Shown here in pieces: positions 14,356-23,685 of a DNA stretch of 64,000 nucleotides. The notes under the pieces were generated by a model. That model worked only from the letters and a program-made list of their open reading frames with translations, was not told the origin of the DNA and searched no databases. The DNA is from Treponema sp. UBA6852 (lineage in GTDB: Bacteria > Spirochaetota > Spirochaetia > Treponematales > Treponemataceae), in the NCBI GenBank assembly GCA_002449305.1, contig DKDI01000034.1, forward strand, positions 1 through 64,000, written 5' to 3'. Positions within the stretch are counted from its first letter, which is position 1. Each line of letters starts with the position of its first letter. The translations under genes were made by a program, and so were the position numbers.

Positions 14356-16005
14356 CTATTTTATAACTTTCCAGTCCGCACCATTTTTTCCGCCGAAAAC
14401 TTTTGTTTTGTTTTTAAACTTCCCGCAATTTTCAGATAAAAACGCAACATCGTAGCCACTCATCAAATCGTCAGGATGATAATGAAGTTCAACACAAGAC
14501 TCTTTTCCTTCCGCAGTAAAAAGGCTCAGCGCATTATTCAAAACGATTATATCAGAAGCAACTAGAATCATTTTTTCAAGATGCCGGTTTTTATATTGCG
14601 ACAAAACAAATTCAAGCTGAAGTTTTTGAATTCCCAAAAATGAAAAATCCGCATTTTCTTTCAGCTCCAAAAAACGCGAAAAATTTTCAAGGAAAACAGA
14701 AGGCTTTACATGAAGCGGAAATAAAATCAAATTGAACCAAGGAACGGCTCTGCCTTTGTTGTAAAAAATATCGGCAGCAAAAGAAAATTTTCTTGCTCTT
14801 TCAATGTCTTGCTGTGAGAACATTTTTGTTTTTAAAACATTGTAAGGCGGTTCTTGCTGCCACACAAGACCAAGAGATGCAGCCTTGTCATGCAAATCTG
14901 TTCCCGGCAAAACACTAAGACAAAAAAGTTCAAGATTGTTCGGGTAAAGAGAAAGCGCAAAATCTACGCTCTGTTTGAATCCAGAAAAACTGTCGCCCGG
15001 AAGTCCAAAAATCAAATCAAAACCAAAGACAACTCCTTCCCTATTTAGAATGCCAATGTTCTTTACAAATAATTTTTTATCAAAGCTTCTGTTCACTAGC
15101 TTAAGAACTTCTTTGTGCATACTTTGAAGTCCAAACTGAAGGCTGCACGGAATAGAAGCAAAAGCATGGGCAAGTTCCCTGTCAATAAATTCCGCTCGGG
15201 CTTCAAAACTAAAAAATGTCGCAGGAGATTTTCTTTTTATAAGCTTAAGAATTTCCAGTGCGCGTTTTTTATTCGCATTGTAAGTCGGATCAAGAACAAA
15301 GACTTGCGGCACTTTTTTTTCAGCAAAAAATTCAAGTTCGCGTTCTATGCGCTCCATTGAAAAATACTGAACTTTTTTTTCGCCTTTGCTTTCATAGCAA
15401 TACGAACATTTAAAAGGACAGCCACGTGCAAGTTCCCACAACGCGCCGCAATAATCAGAAGGATTCAAAGTTCCATCAAGCCATGGTGAAGACAAAGTTT
15501 GCAATGACGGAGGCAAACTTCGGCACAAGGAATTTTTATTTTCGTCTTTTTTATAGACTCCTTGAATATCAAAATTTTCATTTTTGTTTTTAGAGTTAAA
15601 AAGTTTATTCAAAAGCTGCGGAACAGACTCTTCGCCTTCACCGCAAATAGTCCAGTCAAAATTTTTAAATGAAAGAGGAGATGCTGTAACTTCAGGACCT
15701 CCAGCAATAAGAATTGCAGAAGGAATTTTTTCTTTTATCTTTTGCGCCAAAGTTTCAAGCTGCGTTCTGTTCCATACAAAAACACTAAAGCAAACCGCAA
15801 AAAGATTTTCTGCGCAAGAAAAAATTTCAGATTCAATCTTAGATGAATTTCCATTTTCAAGAGAAAAAGAAGACAAGTGAACTTCAAAAATATTTTTTGT
15901 AAGCGGACTATTTTTTACAGCAGAAGCAATGCAAGCGGCGCCAAGAGGAACAGCCTGAGGTGATGTTTCCGCCAAAGCAGTAACGCAGCAAACAATCTTG
16001 CTCAA
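14356..16005 (-). CDS. B12-binding radical SAM protein (DUF4080 type)
   Basis: 549 aa. An N-terminal cobalamin-binding-like domain (residues 1-140, with SPQAVPLGAACIASA and GGPEVTASP) is followed by a radical SAM core whose [4Fe-4S] cluster motif is CPFKCSYCYE (near 200). The C-terminal part fits DUF4080. The reaction is unknown; relatives perform methylation or ring chemistry on small molecules or tRNA. The DxHxxG cobalamin motif is not obvious, so B12 binding is uncertain. The start is TTG at 16005, preceded by a strong GGAGG 4 nt upstream, and it lies 15 nt behind the EF-G stop, so the two genes are co-transcribed. Confidence 0.85.
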   Translation of the reverse strand: MSKIVCCVTALAETSPQAVPLGAACIASAVKNSPLTKNIFEVHLSSFSLENGNSSKIESEIFSCAENLFAVCFSVFVWNRTQLETLAQKIKEKIPSAILIAGGPEVTASPLSFKNFDWTICGEGEESVPQLLNKLFNSKNKNENFDIQGVYKKDENKNSLCRSLPPSLQTLSSPWLDGTLNPSDYCGALWELARGCPFKCSYCYESKGEKKVQYFSMERIERELEFFAEKKVPQVFVLDPTYNANKKRALEILKLIKRKSPATFFSFEARAEFIDRELAHAFASIPCSLQFGLQSMHKEVLKLVNRSFDKKLFVKNIGILNREGVVFGFDLIFGLPGDSFSGFKQSVDFALSLYPNNLELFCLSVLPGTDLHDKAASLGLVWQQEPPYNVLKTKMFSQQDIERARKFSFAADIFYNKGRAVPWFNLILFPLHVKPSVFLENFSRFLELKENADFSFLGIQKLQLEFVLSQYKNRHLEKMILVASDIIVLNNALSLFTAEGKESCVELHYHPDDLMSGYDVAFLSENCGKFKNKTKVFGGKNGADWKVIK

Positions 16006-16020
16006 GCGTCCTCCAAGAAT

Positions 16021-18054
16021 TTACGCCTTTACCTGGAAGTGGCTGAACACCATTCCAAAACTTGCTCTTCCTTGTGTTACAGAGCGAAGGTTTGTCGAAA
16101 ATCCGAACATTTTCGCCATTGGAGCTTTTGCGTGAATTACGTTTTCGCCTGATTTTTCATCCATGCTTACAATCATTCCGCCACGCTGTGTAATCTGGCT
16201 CATTGCATCTCCAACAAATTCAGAAGGACATTCAATATCAACTTCCATTACCGGCTCAAGCAGTTCTGGAGTTGCAGACTCACACGCCTTGTCAAATGCT
16301 TCGGCCGCGGCGGCTTCAAATGCAAAAGTAGAAGCTGTAAGCTCATCGTATTTTATGTCAGTTACAGAAACTGCAATGTCTGTACAAGGATAGCCCATTC
16401 GTATTCCAGAAGCAAAACAGCTTTGAATGCTCTGCTCAATCGCTTCATAAATTTCCTTTGGAATTGAGTTGTCATGCACTGCGCAAGTATAAGAGTTTCC
16501 GGCTCCAGTTTCTCTTGGTTCAATATGAATTGCAAGGCAAGCAGCATTTTCTTTTCCGGCAAGAACTTTGCTGAACTCTTCTTTATAATCAGCAGCAGTA
16601 GAAATTGACTCTCTGTAAGTAACCTGCGGAGAACCAACTCTGCATTGAACTTTAAAGTCGTCTCTGATTCGAGTAACAAGAACATCAAGGTGAAGCTCGC
16701 CCATTCCAGAAATAACAAGCTGCCCGGTTTCTTCGTCATCACGGAAAGTAAACGTAGGATCTTCGCGGCTAAGAATTTCAAGAGTTTCCTGAAGTTTTGC
16801 GCGATCCCCCATTGTTTCAGGCTCAATCGCAATCGAAATAACAGGCTCTGGGAATTTTACGCTTTCAAGAAGAACAGGCATTCCTTCGCTTCCCAAAGTA
16901 TCTCCAGTCTGCGCAAATTTCAAGCCTACAAAAACGGCAATGTCTCCTGCACTTACGCTGTCCATTTGCTCCATTCTGTTTGCATTTACGCGAAGAATTC
17001 TATTTACACGCTCGCGCTTCTTTTTTCCAACATTGTAAACTTGAGTTCCGGTTGAAATTTTTCCAGAGTACATTCTAACAAAGCAAAGAATTCCTGCCTC
17101 GCGGTCATACTGAATTTTAAATACAAGACCTGCTGGAGTCTTTGAATCTGGATCACATTTTACAAGAATTTTTTCCTCTCCATTTTTCTTTACATGGATT
17201 CCTTCAGCTGGAGGAACTTCATCCGGAGAAGGAAGATAAGAAACAATCGCATCAATTAGAGGCTGAACTCCCTGATTGTGCCGGCTTGAACCGCAAAGAA
17301 ACGGAACAAGAGTTCTATTAATTGTAGCCTTGCGCAATGCAGACATAAGCTGCTCAACAGAAATTTCCTTGCCTTCTATATAAAGATCTGTAAGCTCTTC
17401 ATCGTTTGAAGCTACTGTATCAACAAGTTTTTCCCGCCATTCCTGTGCAAGTTCTTTGTATTCATCGCTGATTTCTGATTCTGTAAATTTTTCGCCTTCA
17501 GTTTCTGCGTCCCAGCGGATTTCTTTCATTTTTAGAAGATCTATAACACCTTCAAAGTCCTGCCCGCTTCCCATAGGAATTTCAAGAGCAACAGGCTCGC
17601 AGCCGAATTTTTTACGAACATCTTCAATTGCTCCAAAGAAGTCCGCTCCTACTCTGTCCATCTTGTTTACAAAGCAAATGCGCGGAACATGAAATTCATC
17701 TGCCTGCTTCCAGACAGTTTCAGTCTGCGGCTGAACCCATCCAACAGCGCAAATTACGGCAACAGCTCCGTCAAGAACACGCAAAGAACGTTCAACTTCC
17801 GCAGTAAAATCAACATGGCCTGGAGTGTCAATGATATTTATTTTGTAGCCTTTCCATTCGGTTGTTATTGCAGCTGAAGCGATTGTAATTCCACGCTCTT
17901 GTTCCTGCTTCATAAAATCCATTGTAGCCGCGCCATCATCAATTTCACCGATTTTATGAATTTTTCCAGAATAATAAAGAATTCTTTCTGTTGTAGTTGT
18001 TTTTCCAGCATCAATATGAGCCATGATGCCAATGTTTCTCATTTTTTCAAGCAT
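16021..18054 (-). CDS. fusA: Elongation factor G (possibly the spirochaete/mitochondrial EF-G2-like type)
   Basis: About 677 aa GTPase that moves ribosomes or helps recycle them. G1 AHIDAGKTT lies at residues 13-21, followed by the switch region ERGITIASAA, G3 DTPGHVDFT and G4 NKMD, then domains II-V ending in SHFQVKA. Spirochaetes carry two EF-Gs related to mitochondrial EFG1 and EFG2. The TTTTERILYYSG segment and overall wording look closer to the recycling-type EFG2 to my eye, but only a tree would decide. The start at 18054 (MLEKMRNIG) is preferred to 18066, as a GGA lies just upstream. A consensus promoter is at 18091-18119. Confidence 0.92.
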   Translation of the reverse strand: MLEKMRNIGIMAHIDAGKTTTTERILYYSGKIHKIGEIDDGAATMDFMKQEQERGITIASAAITTEWKGYKINIIDTPGHVDFTAEVERSLRVLDGAVAVICAVGWVQPQTETVWKQADEFHVPRICFVNKMDRVGADFFGAIEDVRKKFGCEPVALEIPMGSGQDFEGVIDLLKMKEIRWDAETEGEKFTESEISDEYKELAQEWREKLVDTVASNDEELTDLYIEGKEISVEQLMSALRKATINRTLVPFLCGSSRHNQGVQPLIDAIVSYLPSPDEVPPAEGIHVKKNGEEKILVKCDPDSKTPAGLVFKIQYDREAGILCFVRMYSGKISTGTQVYNVGKKKRERVNRILRVNANRMEQMDSVSAGDIAVFVGLKFAQTGDTLGSEGMPVLLESVKFPEPVISIAIEPETMGDRAKLQETLEILSREDPTFTFRDDEETGQLVISGMGELHLDVLVTRIRDDFKVQCRVGSPQVTYRESISTAADYKEEFSKVLAGKENAACLAIHIEPRETGAGNSYTCAVHDNSIPKEIYEAIEQSIQSCFASGIRMGYPCTDIAVSVTDIKYDELTASTFAFEAAAAEAFDKACESATPELLEPVMEVDIECPSEFVGDAMSQITQRGGMIVSMDEKSGENVIHAKAPMAKMFGFSTNLRSVTQGRASFGMVFSHFQVKA

Positions 18055-18090
18055 ATAGATTTCCAAAAATAAACGCGAAATTTTTTCAGT

Positions 18091-18119
18091 ATTTTAAAAA
18101 AATACACACCAGATGTCAA
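18091..18119 (-). promoter_or_regulatory. Promoter of the EF-G operon
   Basis: TTGACA (18114-18119), 17-nt spacer, TAAAAT (18091-18096) on the minus strand, giving a leader of about 30 nt. Confidence 0.75.
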
Positions 18120-18240
18120 GGCAAAGTATTTTTCCAAAAGTTTATTTCTTTACATTTCAAGATGATATGATATAATTATTTGATAACATTTAAAAATTCA
18201 GTTTCAGCGATTTTTTGATATTCAACAACTGGAGCAAGAG

Positions 18241-19266
18241 ATGACAACGATTTTAATAGTTGATGATTCTGAAATTGACAGAGCGGTTTTAAAAAACATA
18301 CTGGCAAGTTTCTACAATGTAATTGAAGCAGATTCAGGATATGCGGCGCTTGATATTCTAAACAATCCGGCTGTAAAAATAGACGGATTAATCATTGATA
18401 TAAATATGCCCGGATTAAGCGGATTTGAAGTGCTCAGCCTGCTAGACAAGTCAAGACACTCAGGAATGGTGATTCTGCTTATTTCTTCAGAAGCCAAAAA
18501 AGACAACATTATAAGAGCCGCAAATTTTGGAGCGTCAGGATTTTTCAAGAAGCCTTATGACAGCGAGCAAATTCTTTCAAAGCTGAAGTCAATATTCGCA
18601 AAAAAAGTTCTTGCCGCTTCAATGCTAAAAGGAACAGTTTCAGACAAAGAGCTCAAGGCGACAATTCTTTATGCAGACAAGCTTCGCCGTGTTTATCTTA
18701 CTTATCTCAAAGGTGAAAAAAAGAGCGACGACCTTTATATTCAAGTAAGTGAAATTGTGCACATCATGCTTGAAAATTATTTTGCAACAAAAGCTCCAAA
18801 AGATCTTACGCCGGAAGGAATTGAAATAATCAGCCGCGCAGCATATTTTTACGACATAGGCAGAATGATTGTAAGCCACGAAAAATTCAAGGTTTATTCC
18901 CAGTCAGAAATCGATGACATTCCAGAAACACACACAATAGCAGGAGCAGATTTTGTAGGCGTGAACAGCTCGCCAAGTGTCGCATATTTTGTAAAAGTCT
19001 GCTCTGACATCTGCATGCACCACCACGAACGCTACGACGGAAGAGGAATGCCTCACGGACTAAAAAGCAGCATCAACAATATCTACACCCAGATGTGCGC
19101 AATCGCAATAGAATTCTGCATAAACTTTTTTTCCGCGGAAGAAATAAGCGCAGCCGAATTCAACATGGCAATGAACACAATCTTAGAAGATAAAGACGCG
19201 TTCCGGCCAGATGTAATAGAGCTTCTAAAAAGCAGCCAGGACGACATCCTCGCCTGCTACACATAA
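18241..19266 (+). CDS. Response regulator with degenerate HD-GYP output domain
   Basis: 341 aa. The receiver domain (residues 2-120) has the acidic pocket DD8-9, phospho-acceptor D53 in IIDINMPG and the conserved lysine in FFKKPYD. The C-terminal half resembles HD-GYP c-di-GMP phosphodiesterases: HHERYDGRGMP at 261-271 is close to HHExxDGxGYP. However, the first metal motif is YD (Y204-D205 in YFYDIGR) instead of HD, and GYP reads GMP. Catalysis may therefore be lost or altered, and it could be a c-di-GMP-binding or scaffold protein. GGAG precedes the ATG. No histidine kinase is adjacent. Confidence 0.85.
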   Translation: MTTILIVDDSEIDRAVLKNILASFYNVIEADSGYAALDILNNPAVKIDGLIIDINMPGLSGFEVLSLLDKSRHSGMVILLISSEAKKDNIIRAANFGASGFFKKPYDSEQILSKLKSIFAKKVLAASMLKGTVSDKELKATILYADKLRRVYLTYLKGEKKSDDLYIQVSEIVHIMLENYFATKAPKDLTPEGIEIISRAAYFYDIGRMIVSHEKFKVYSQSEIDDIPETHTIAGADFVGVNSSPSVAYFVKVCSDICMHHHERYDGRGMPHGLKSSINNIYTQMCAIAIEFCINFFSAEEISAAEFNMAMNTILEDKDAFRPDVIELLKSSQDDILACYT

Positions 19267-19271
19267 AAAAA

Positions 19272-19300
19272 TTGAATTTTCTGCTGATAATTCGTATAAT
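19272..19300 (+). promoter_or_regulatory. Promoter of nadE (leaderless geometry)
   Basis: TTGAAT (19272-19277), 17-nt spacer, perfect TATAAT (19295-19300), then 6 nt to ATG at 19307. Only 6 nt follow the upstream stop codon before the -35. Confidence 0.75.
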
Positions 19301-19306
19301 CAATTT

Positions 19307-21295
19307 ATGAACTACGGATTTTTCAGAGTTGCAAGCGTGTCCCCTTCACTTTCTGTGGCGGATTGCGACTTCAACTCTAAGCAGATAATTGAACTTGTAA
19401 AAAAAGCCCAAGACAAAAAAATAAAGCTTCTCGTTTTTCCAGAGCTTTCTATTTGCGCCTATACTTGCGCTGATTTATTCGCACAAAAAAAACTTCAGGA
19501 AGAATGTTATATTGCCCTAAAAAATATTTGCGCTGAAACAAAAAACTGCAATGTTCTTTTTTGCGTTGGACTTCCTGTTGAACTGGATTCAGAGCGGTTC
19601 AACTGCGCAGCTTTTATTTATAAAGGAAAAGTTCTTGCTTTTATTCCAAAGTCCTTTATTCCAAACTATTCTGAATTCTATGAAAGCCGCTGGTTTGCTT
19701 CATTTTCTGAAAACACAGTAAAACAAGTTTCAGTTTTCAAAGGCTTGGAAGACATTCCGTTTGGCACAAATATTTTTATTCAAGATGAAAATGATTCTTC
19801 CATAAAAATTTCCGCAGAACTTTGCGAAGATTTGTGGGTTCCGTTTTCACCTTCAACAAGACACGCCATAAACGGAGCTACAATAATTGCAAATTTAAGC
19901 GCAAGCAATGAAGTCGCAGGAAAAGCTGAATACAGAAGGATGCTTGTAGCAGGTCATTCCGCAAAAACAGTGGGCGCATACATTTACGCAAACGCAAGCC
20001 ACGACGAAAGTTCAACCGACATGATTTTCAGCGGACACAGCATCATTGCAGCAAACGGAGCAATAAAAGCAGAATCCTCCCTTTTTGAAAACACACAGGA
20101 CTTTCTTATAGCGGACATCGATTTAGAAAAGCTCACACAAGACAGAGTAAAATCCACAACTTTTTCAAGAAGCACAAGTTTTGCAAAGTCTGAATACAAG
20201 ACAATTTTTGTAAGCGGACTTCAGCAGGAGTTTTTTGCCGACAACATAGACGAACATCTTTATGAGAAAATTGCTCTTCATCCATTTGTACCTTCTGATA
20301 TTCAAAAAAGAAAAGAACGATGTTTTTCTATAATCGAAATGCAGTCGGAAGGACTTGCAAAACGGCTAAGGCATATTCATTCGCAGGGAGCAGTCATAGG
20401 ACTTAGCGGCGGACTAGATTCAACTTTGGCACTTTTAGTATGCGCAAGAGCTTTTGACAAATGCAATATTTCAAGGCAAAAAATTTTTTCTATAACGATG
20501 CCTGCATTCGGAACAACAGACAGAACGTTCAACAATGCCTGCCTGCTCGCAAATGAAATGGGAACAACTTTAAAAGAAATAAATATCAAGGATGCCGTAA
20601 TTCAACATTTTAAAGATATAGGACAAGACATAAACACGCACGATGTAACTTACGAAAATTGTCAGGCACGCGAGCGTACTCAAGTTCTTATGGATTTTGC
20701 AAACAAGTGCAATGGAATCGTAATCGGAACTGGAGATTTAAGCGAACTCGCGCTTGGATGGTGCACTTACAACGGCGATCAAATGAGCATGTACGGCGTA
20801 AATTCCAGCATTCCAAAAACTTTAGTCCGCCACCTTGTTTCTTGGTTTGCTGACGAAGCGCTTGAAAAGAAAAACAAAAGTCTTTCAGATGTTCTGAATG
20901 ATATTCTTGCAACTCCTGTAAGCCCGGAACTTCTTCCTCCTTCAGAAGGAAAAATAAGTCAGAAAACAGAAGAAATTGTAGGTCCTTACGAGCTTCATGA
21001 TTTTTTTCTTTACTATGTTTTGCGCTGGGGATTTTCTCCACGGAAAATTTATTTTCTTGCGCAAAAAGCATTTCTTGGAAAAGAAGATAAGGCGACAAAA
21101 ACAATATACACAAAAGAAATCATCTTAAAATGGCTCAAGAATTTCTACAAAAGATTTTTTAGCCAGCAGTTCAAAAGAAGCTGTATGCCAGACGGAGCAA
21201 AAGTTGGAACAGTAAATCTTTCGCCAAGAGGAGACTGGAGAATGCCTAGCGATGCAAACGCGCAGCTTTGGATAAAGGAAATTGAAAAATGCTAA
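19307..21295 (+). CDS. nadE: Glutamine-dependent NAD+ synthetase
   Basis: 662 aa. An N-terminal nitrilase-type glutaminase (residues 1-285; Glu in FPELSICAY, Lys in FIPKSF, Cys in SAELCEDLW) feeds ammonia to the C-terminal synthetase, whose ATP-pyrophosphatase P-loop is LSGGLDST (near 367). It converts deamido-NAD to NAD in the cytoplasm. The length matches the long two-domain bacterial form. A consensus promoter sits with its -10 box 6 nt from ATG, so the mRNA is probably leaderless. The stop overlaps the rlmJ start by 7 nt, so the two are translationally coupled. Confidence 0.96.
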   Translation: MNYGFFRVASVSPSLSVADCDFNSKQIIELVKKAQDKKIKLLVFPELSICAYTCADLFAQKKLQEECYIALKNICAETKNCNVLFCVGLPVELDSERFNCAAFIYKGKVLAFIPKSFIPNYSEFYESRWFASFSENTVKQVSVFKGLEDIPFGTNIFIQDENDSSIKISAELCEDLWVPFSPSTRHAINGATIIANLSASNEVAGKAEYRRMLVAGHSAKTVGAYIYANASHDESSTDMIFSGHSIIAANGAIKAESSLFENTQDFLIADIDLEKLTQDRVKSTTFSRSTSFAKSEYKTIFVSGLQQEFFADNIDEHLYEKIALHPFVPSDIQKRKERCFSIIEMQSEGLAKRLRHIHSQGAVIGLSGGLDSTLALLVCARAFDKCNISRQKIFSITMPAFGTTDRTFNNACLLANEMGTTLKEINIKDAVIQHFKDIGQDINTHDVTYENCQARERTQVLMDFANKCNGIVIGTGDLSELALGWCTYNGDQMSMYGVNSSIPKTLVRHLVSWFADEALEKKNKSLSDVLNDILATPVSPELLPPSEGKISQKTEEIVGPYELHDFFLYYVLRWGFSPRKIYFLAQKAFLGKEDKATKTIYTKEIILKWLKNFYKRFFSQQFKRSCMPDGAKVGTVNLSPRGDWRMPSDANAQLWIKEIEKC

Positions 21296-22131
21296 GCTAT
21301 CAGCACGAGTATCACGCCGGAAACCTTGCAGACGTTTTAAAGCACACTAGCCTTTGCCTGATTTTGGATTCCCTTTGCAAAAAAGAAAAGCCTTTTACAA
21401 TAATAGACAGCCATTCAGGAGCCGGAATATTCAATCTTGATGACGAGCGGAGCTTAAAAACAAACGAAGCAAAAGACGGAATAGAAAAAATATACAGATT
21501 CTACAAACGGACTTCGCAAGAATTTCCGCACGGCTTAAAGGAATACATCGAACGTGAATCTCCCTATCTTGAAGAAAAAAAATACGCAGGAAGCCCGGAA
21601 CTTGAACACCTTTATTCAAGAGAAAAAGACAGCCTCCATTTTATAGAAAAGCATCCGCAAGCACTTGAATCCTTAAAAAACAACATGAAAAGCCGCAAAG
21701 CCGTAATTCACAATGAAGACAGCTACAAGGCTCTTTGCGCGCTCACACCGCCGCTAATAAAACGCGGACTTGTTCTGTGCGACCCAAGCTACGAAGACTC
21801 AGAGGATTACAAAAAAGTTTGCGACGCATTAAAAATTGTAAGAAGAAAATGGAACACGGCCATTATCGCGCTTTGGTATCCGCTTTTGCTCCGCCGAAAA
21901 AATGAAACTTCTCAGCTTCTAACAGAACTTGAAGACTTCTGCAAGTTAGGAACAACTCCTTGCGAAAGCTTTAAAATCGAGCTAATCACAAAAAATCCAG
22001 AGGAAACAAAAATAGAAACCGGCTCCCATCTTTACGGAAGCGGAATGTTTATAATGAATCCGCCATGGAAACTAAAGGAAGATTTGGAAAAAAACTGCGC
22101 ATTTATAAATAAAATCCTTGAAATTTTATAA
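21289..22131 (+). CDS. rlmJ: 23S rRNA (adenine-2030-N6)-methyltransferase RlmJ
   Basis: 280 aa. It opens with the family signature MLSYQHEYHAGNLADVLKH and has an SAM-binding Rossmann fold (IIDSHSGAG near residue 39). The catalytic motif DPSYED (in LCDPSYEDSEDY, about 165) corresponds to DPPYE of N6-adenine methyltransferases, with Ser in place of the second Pro. It modifies A2030 of 23S rRNA. It overlaps the end of nadE by 7 nt and depends on that transcript. Confidence 0.93.
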   Translation: MLSYQHEYHAGNLADVLKHTSLCLILDSLCKKEKPFTIIDSHSGAGIFNLDDERSLKTNEAKDGIEKIYRFYKRTSQEFPHGLKEYIERESPYLEEKKYAGSPELEHLYSREKDSLHFIEKHPQALESLKNNMKSRKAVIHNEDSYKALCALTPPLIKRGLVLCDPSYEDSEDYKKVCDALKIVRRKWNTAIIALWYPLLLRRKNETSQLLTELEDFCKLGTTPCESFKIELITKNPEETKIETGSHLYGSGMFIMNPPWKLKEDLEKNCAFINKILEIL

Positions 22132-22134
22132 GAG

Positions 22135-22956
22135 TTAGTCGTTGTACCATTCTTCTTTTATTGAAATCGAGCCAAGGTGAAGCAATTTGCTGTAGGAAGG
22201 TGAATAACTTGAATCCCGCCCCACAGAAACCGCCCACATATCAACATACCAGACTCCGTCCTCAGAACTAGAACTTGACCAGTTTACATCTTCATCACTT
22301 GAAACAGGAAGCGGATTATCGTTGTCAGTTTTCTTAAAGTCAAATCCGTAGCCTGAGCCAGAACTAATATTGCGCAAAGGCTTTCCAATTAAAGTTACAC
22401 CGCTTGAACCTAAAACATAACTTTCCATTGCAGAAGTTCCGTAGCAGACGGCAGCAGAGTATCCATCTTCTTCACCATAGCTATTCAAGCGGATATAAAC
22501 ATATCGGTCGTCATTATTTTCTGGAATCAAAGGGGTTTTATTATAGGAAGAAAACAAAAGCGTCTTGTAATTTCTTGAGTTTATAATATTTGTTGCCGCA
22601 GCTGAAACATCACTGCTTGAATTCAATGTGTCAATCGAACTTTGCGCGCTGACCATTGTAGAATAATTATTATAAATCTTGTAATAAACTTCAGTGCCAA
22701 GGAAAGAAAAATCAGACGAGCCGTAATCAGAATTATCGCCTTCTTCATTGGTTAAAAAAGAAAAATAAAGCTGAGCCCTATCATCGCTTGTGTATTTTGT
22801 TGTGTGCCCATCAGTCTTTGGCGGCTCAAGGTAATAAAAAGTGTCAAGTCCGCAACTGGCAAAAAGCACGGCAAATAAAAAAAAGGCGGTCTTTAATTTT
22901 TTTGCAAAACAAACACCGCCAATTTTTTCTTTATAAGAACACTGATTTTTAGTCAA
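22135..22956 (-). CDS. Lipoprotein of unknown function
   Basis: About 273 aa. A lipoprotein signal peptide ends in LFASC (lipobox), followed by a Ser/Tyr/Asp-rich extracytoplasmic domain with many short beta-prone segments. No family is recognised. The start is TTG at 22956, overlapping the stop of the upstream TPR gene (8 nt) and preceded by AAGGA, so it is coupled to that gene. A GTG at codon 14 is an alternative that gives a more typical short signal peptide. It is convergent with rlmJ. Anchoring in the periplasmic face of a membrane or at the surface cannot be distinguished. Confidence 0.7.
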   Translation of the reverse strand: MTKNQCSYKEKIGGVCFAKKLKTAFFLFAVLFASCGLDTFYYLEPPKTDGHTTKYTSDDRAQLYFSFLTNEEGDNSDYGSSDFSFLGTEVYYKIYNNYSTMVSAQSSIDTLNSSSDVSAAATNIINSRNYKTLLFSSYNKTPLIPENNDDRYVYIRLNSYGEEDGYSAAVCYGTSAMESYVLGSSGVTLIGKPLRNISSGSGYGFDFKKTDNDNPLPVSSDEDVNWSSSSSEDGVWYVDMWAVSVGRDSSYSPSYSKLLHLGSISIKEEWYND

Positions 22957-23623
22957 TTTTTCCTTTTGCCTTTAAATCAATAAGGCGGCTTTCAGAAAGA
23001 TTTGCCCACTCGTATCCGCTATAAGAATCAACAGTTTTTTGATAAAGCTCCGCGGCATTAGAATAGTTTTCTGAAACTTCGCAAACTCTTGCAGCATTAA
23101 AAAGCGCATGAGAAGCAAGGTAAAAATCCTCAGTATCTGCAGCAACTTTATAATAAGCCACAGCATCGTCATTTTTAGAAAGTTCTTCTGCGCAAACACC
23201 GGCATTGTACATACATTCTGCATAAGTATAAGCTTTTTTAGAAGCATTAGCAGCTTTTAAGTAGCAGTCAAGTGCTTTTGTAAAATCCTTCTTTGCAAAG
23301 GCAATGTCAGCGTAAAGCATATTGGCGCGCACACCGGCAATATTTTTCTTTGAAAGATAAGGCGCAAGAGCTTCTTCTGCCTTTGCCTGACGAGAAGAAG
23401 CTTCATCTTCCTCTATTTCGCCAGATTTTGCAGCATAAGAATATTCAATTGAATCAATGGCAGCAAGATCTTTTTTCTTATTTGAATCAGAAATTGCAAA
23501 TACAGTGCAAACAACTACAGCGGCAACAACTAAAACGGCTACTCCGCAAATAAATATTTTTCTATTTTTAATAATAAAATCTTCAATTTTTGCATTTGCA
23601 GTAGCTTTTTTTTCCTTAGACAT
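22949..23623 (-). CDS. Membrane-anchored TPR protein (YfgM-like)
   Basis: 224 aa. A lysine-rich N-terminus is followed by one transmembrane helix (residues 29-47, FICGVAVLVVAAVVVC) and then four to five tetratricopeptide-like helical repeats in the periplasm (YADIAFAKKDFTKALDCYLK, NAARVCEVSENYSNAAELYQK). The layout matches YfgM-type proteins, which assist chaperones at the Sec translocon; that role here is inference. It is followed by, and overlaps, a lipoprotein gene. Confidence 0.78.
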   Translation of the reverse strand: MSKEKKATANAKIEDFIIKNRKIFICGVAVLVVAAVVVCTVFAISDSNKKKDLAAIDSIEYSYAAKSGEIEEDEASSRQAKAEEALAPYLSKKNIAGVRANMLYADIAFAKKDFTKALDCYLKAANASKKAYTYAECMYNAGVCAEELSKNDDAVAYYKVAADTEDFYLASHALFNAARVCEVSENYSNAAELYQKTVDSYSGYEWANLSESRLIDLKAKGKID

Positions 23624-23685
23624 TTTTTACTCCGAATATTTTTTTATTATATAGAATATCAGTCTTTTTGTCAAAACCTTGAAAG

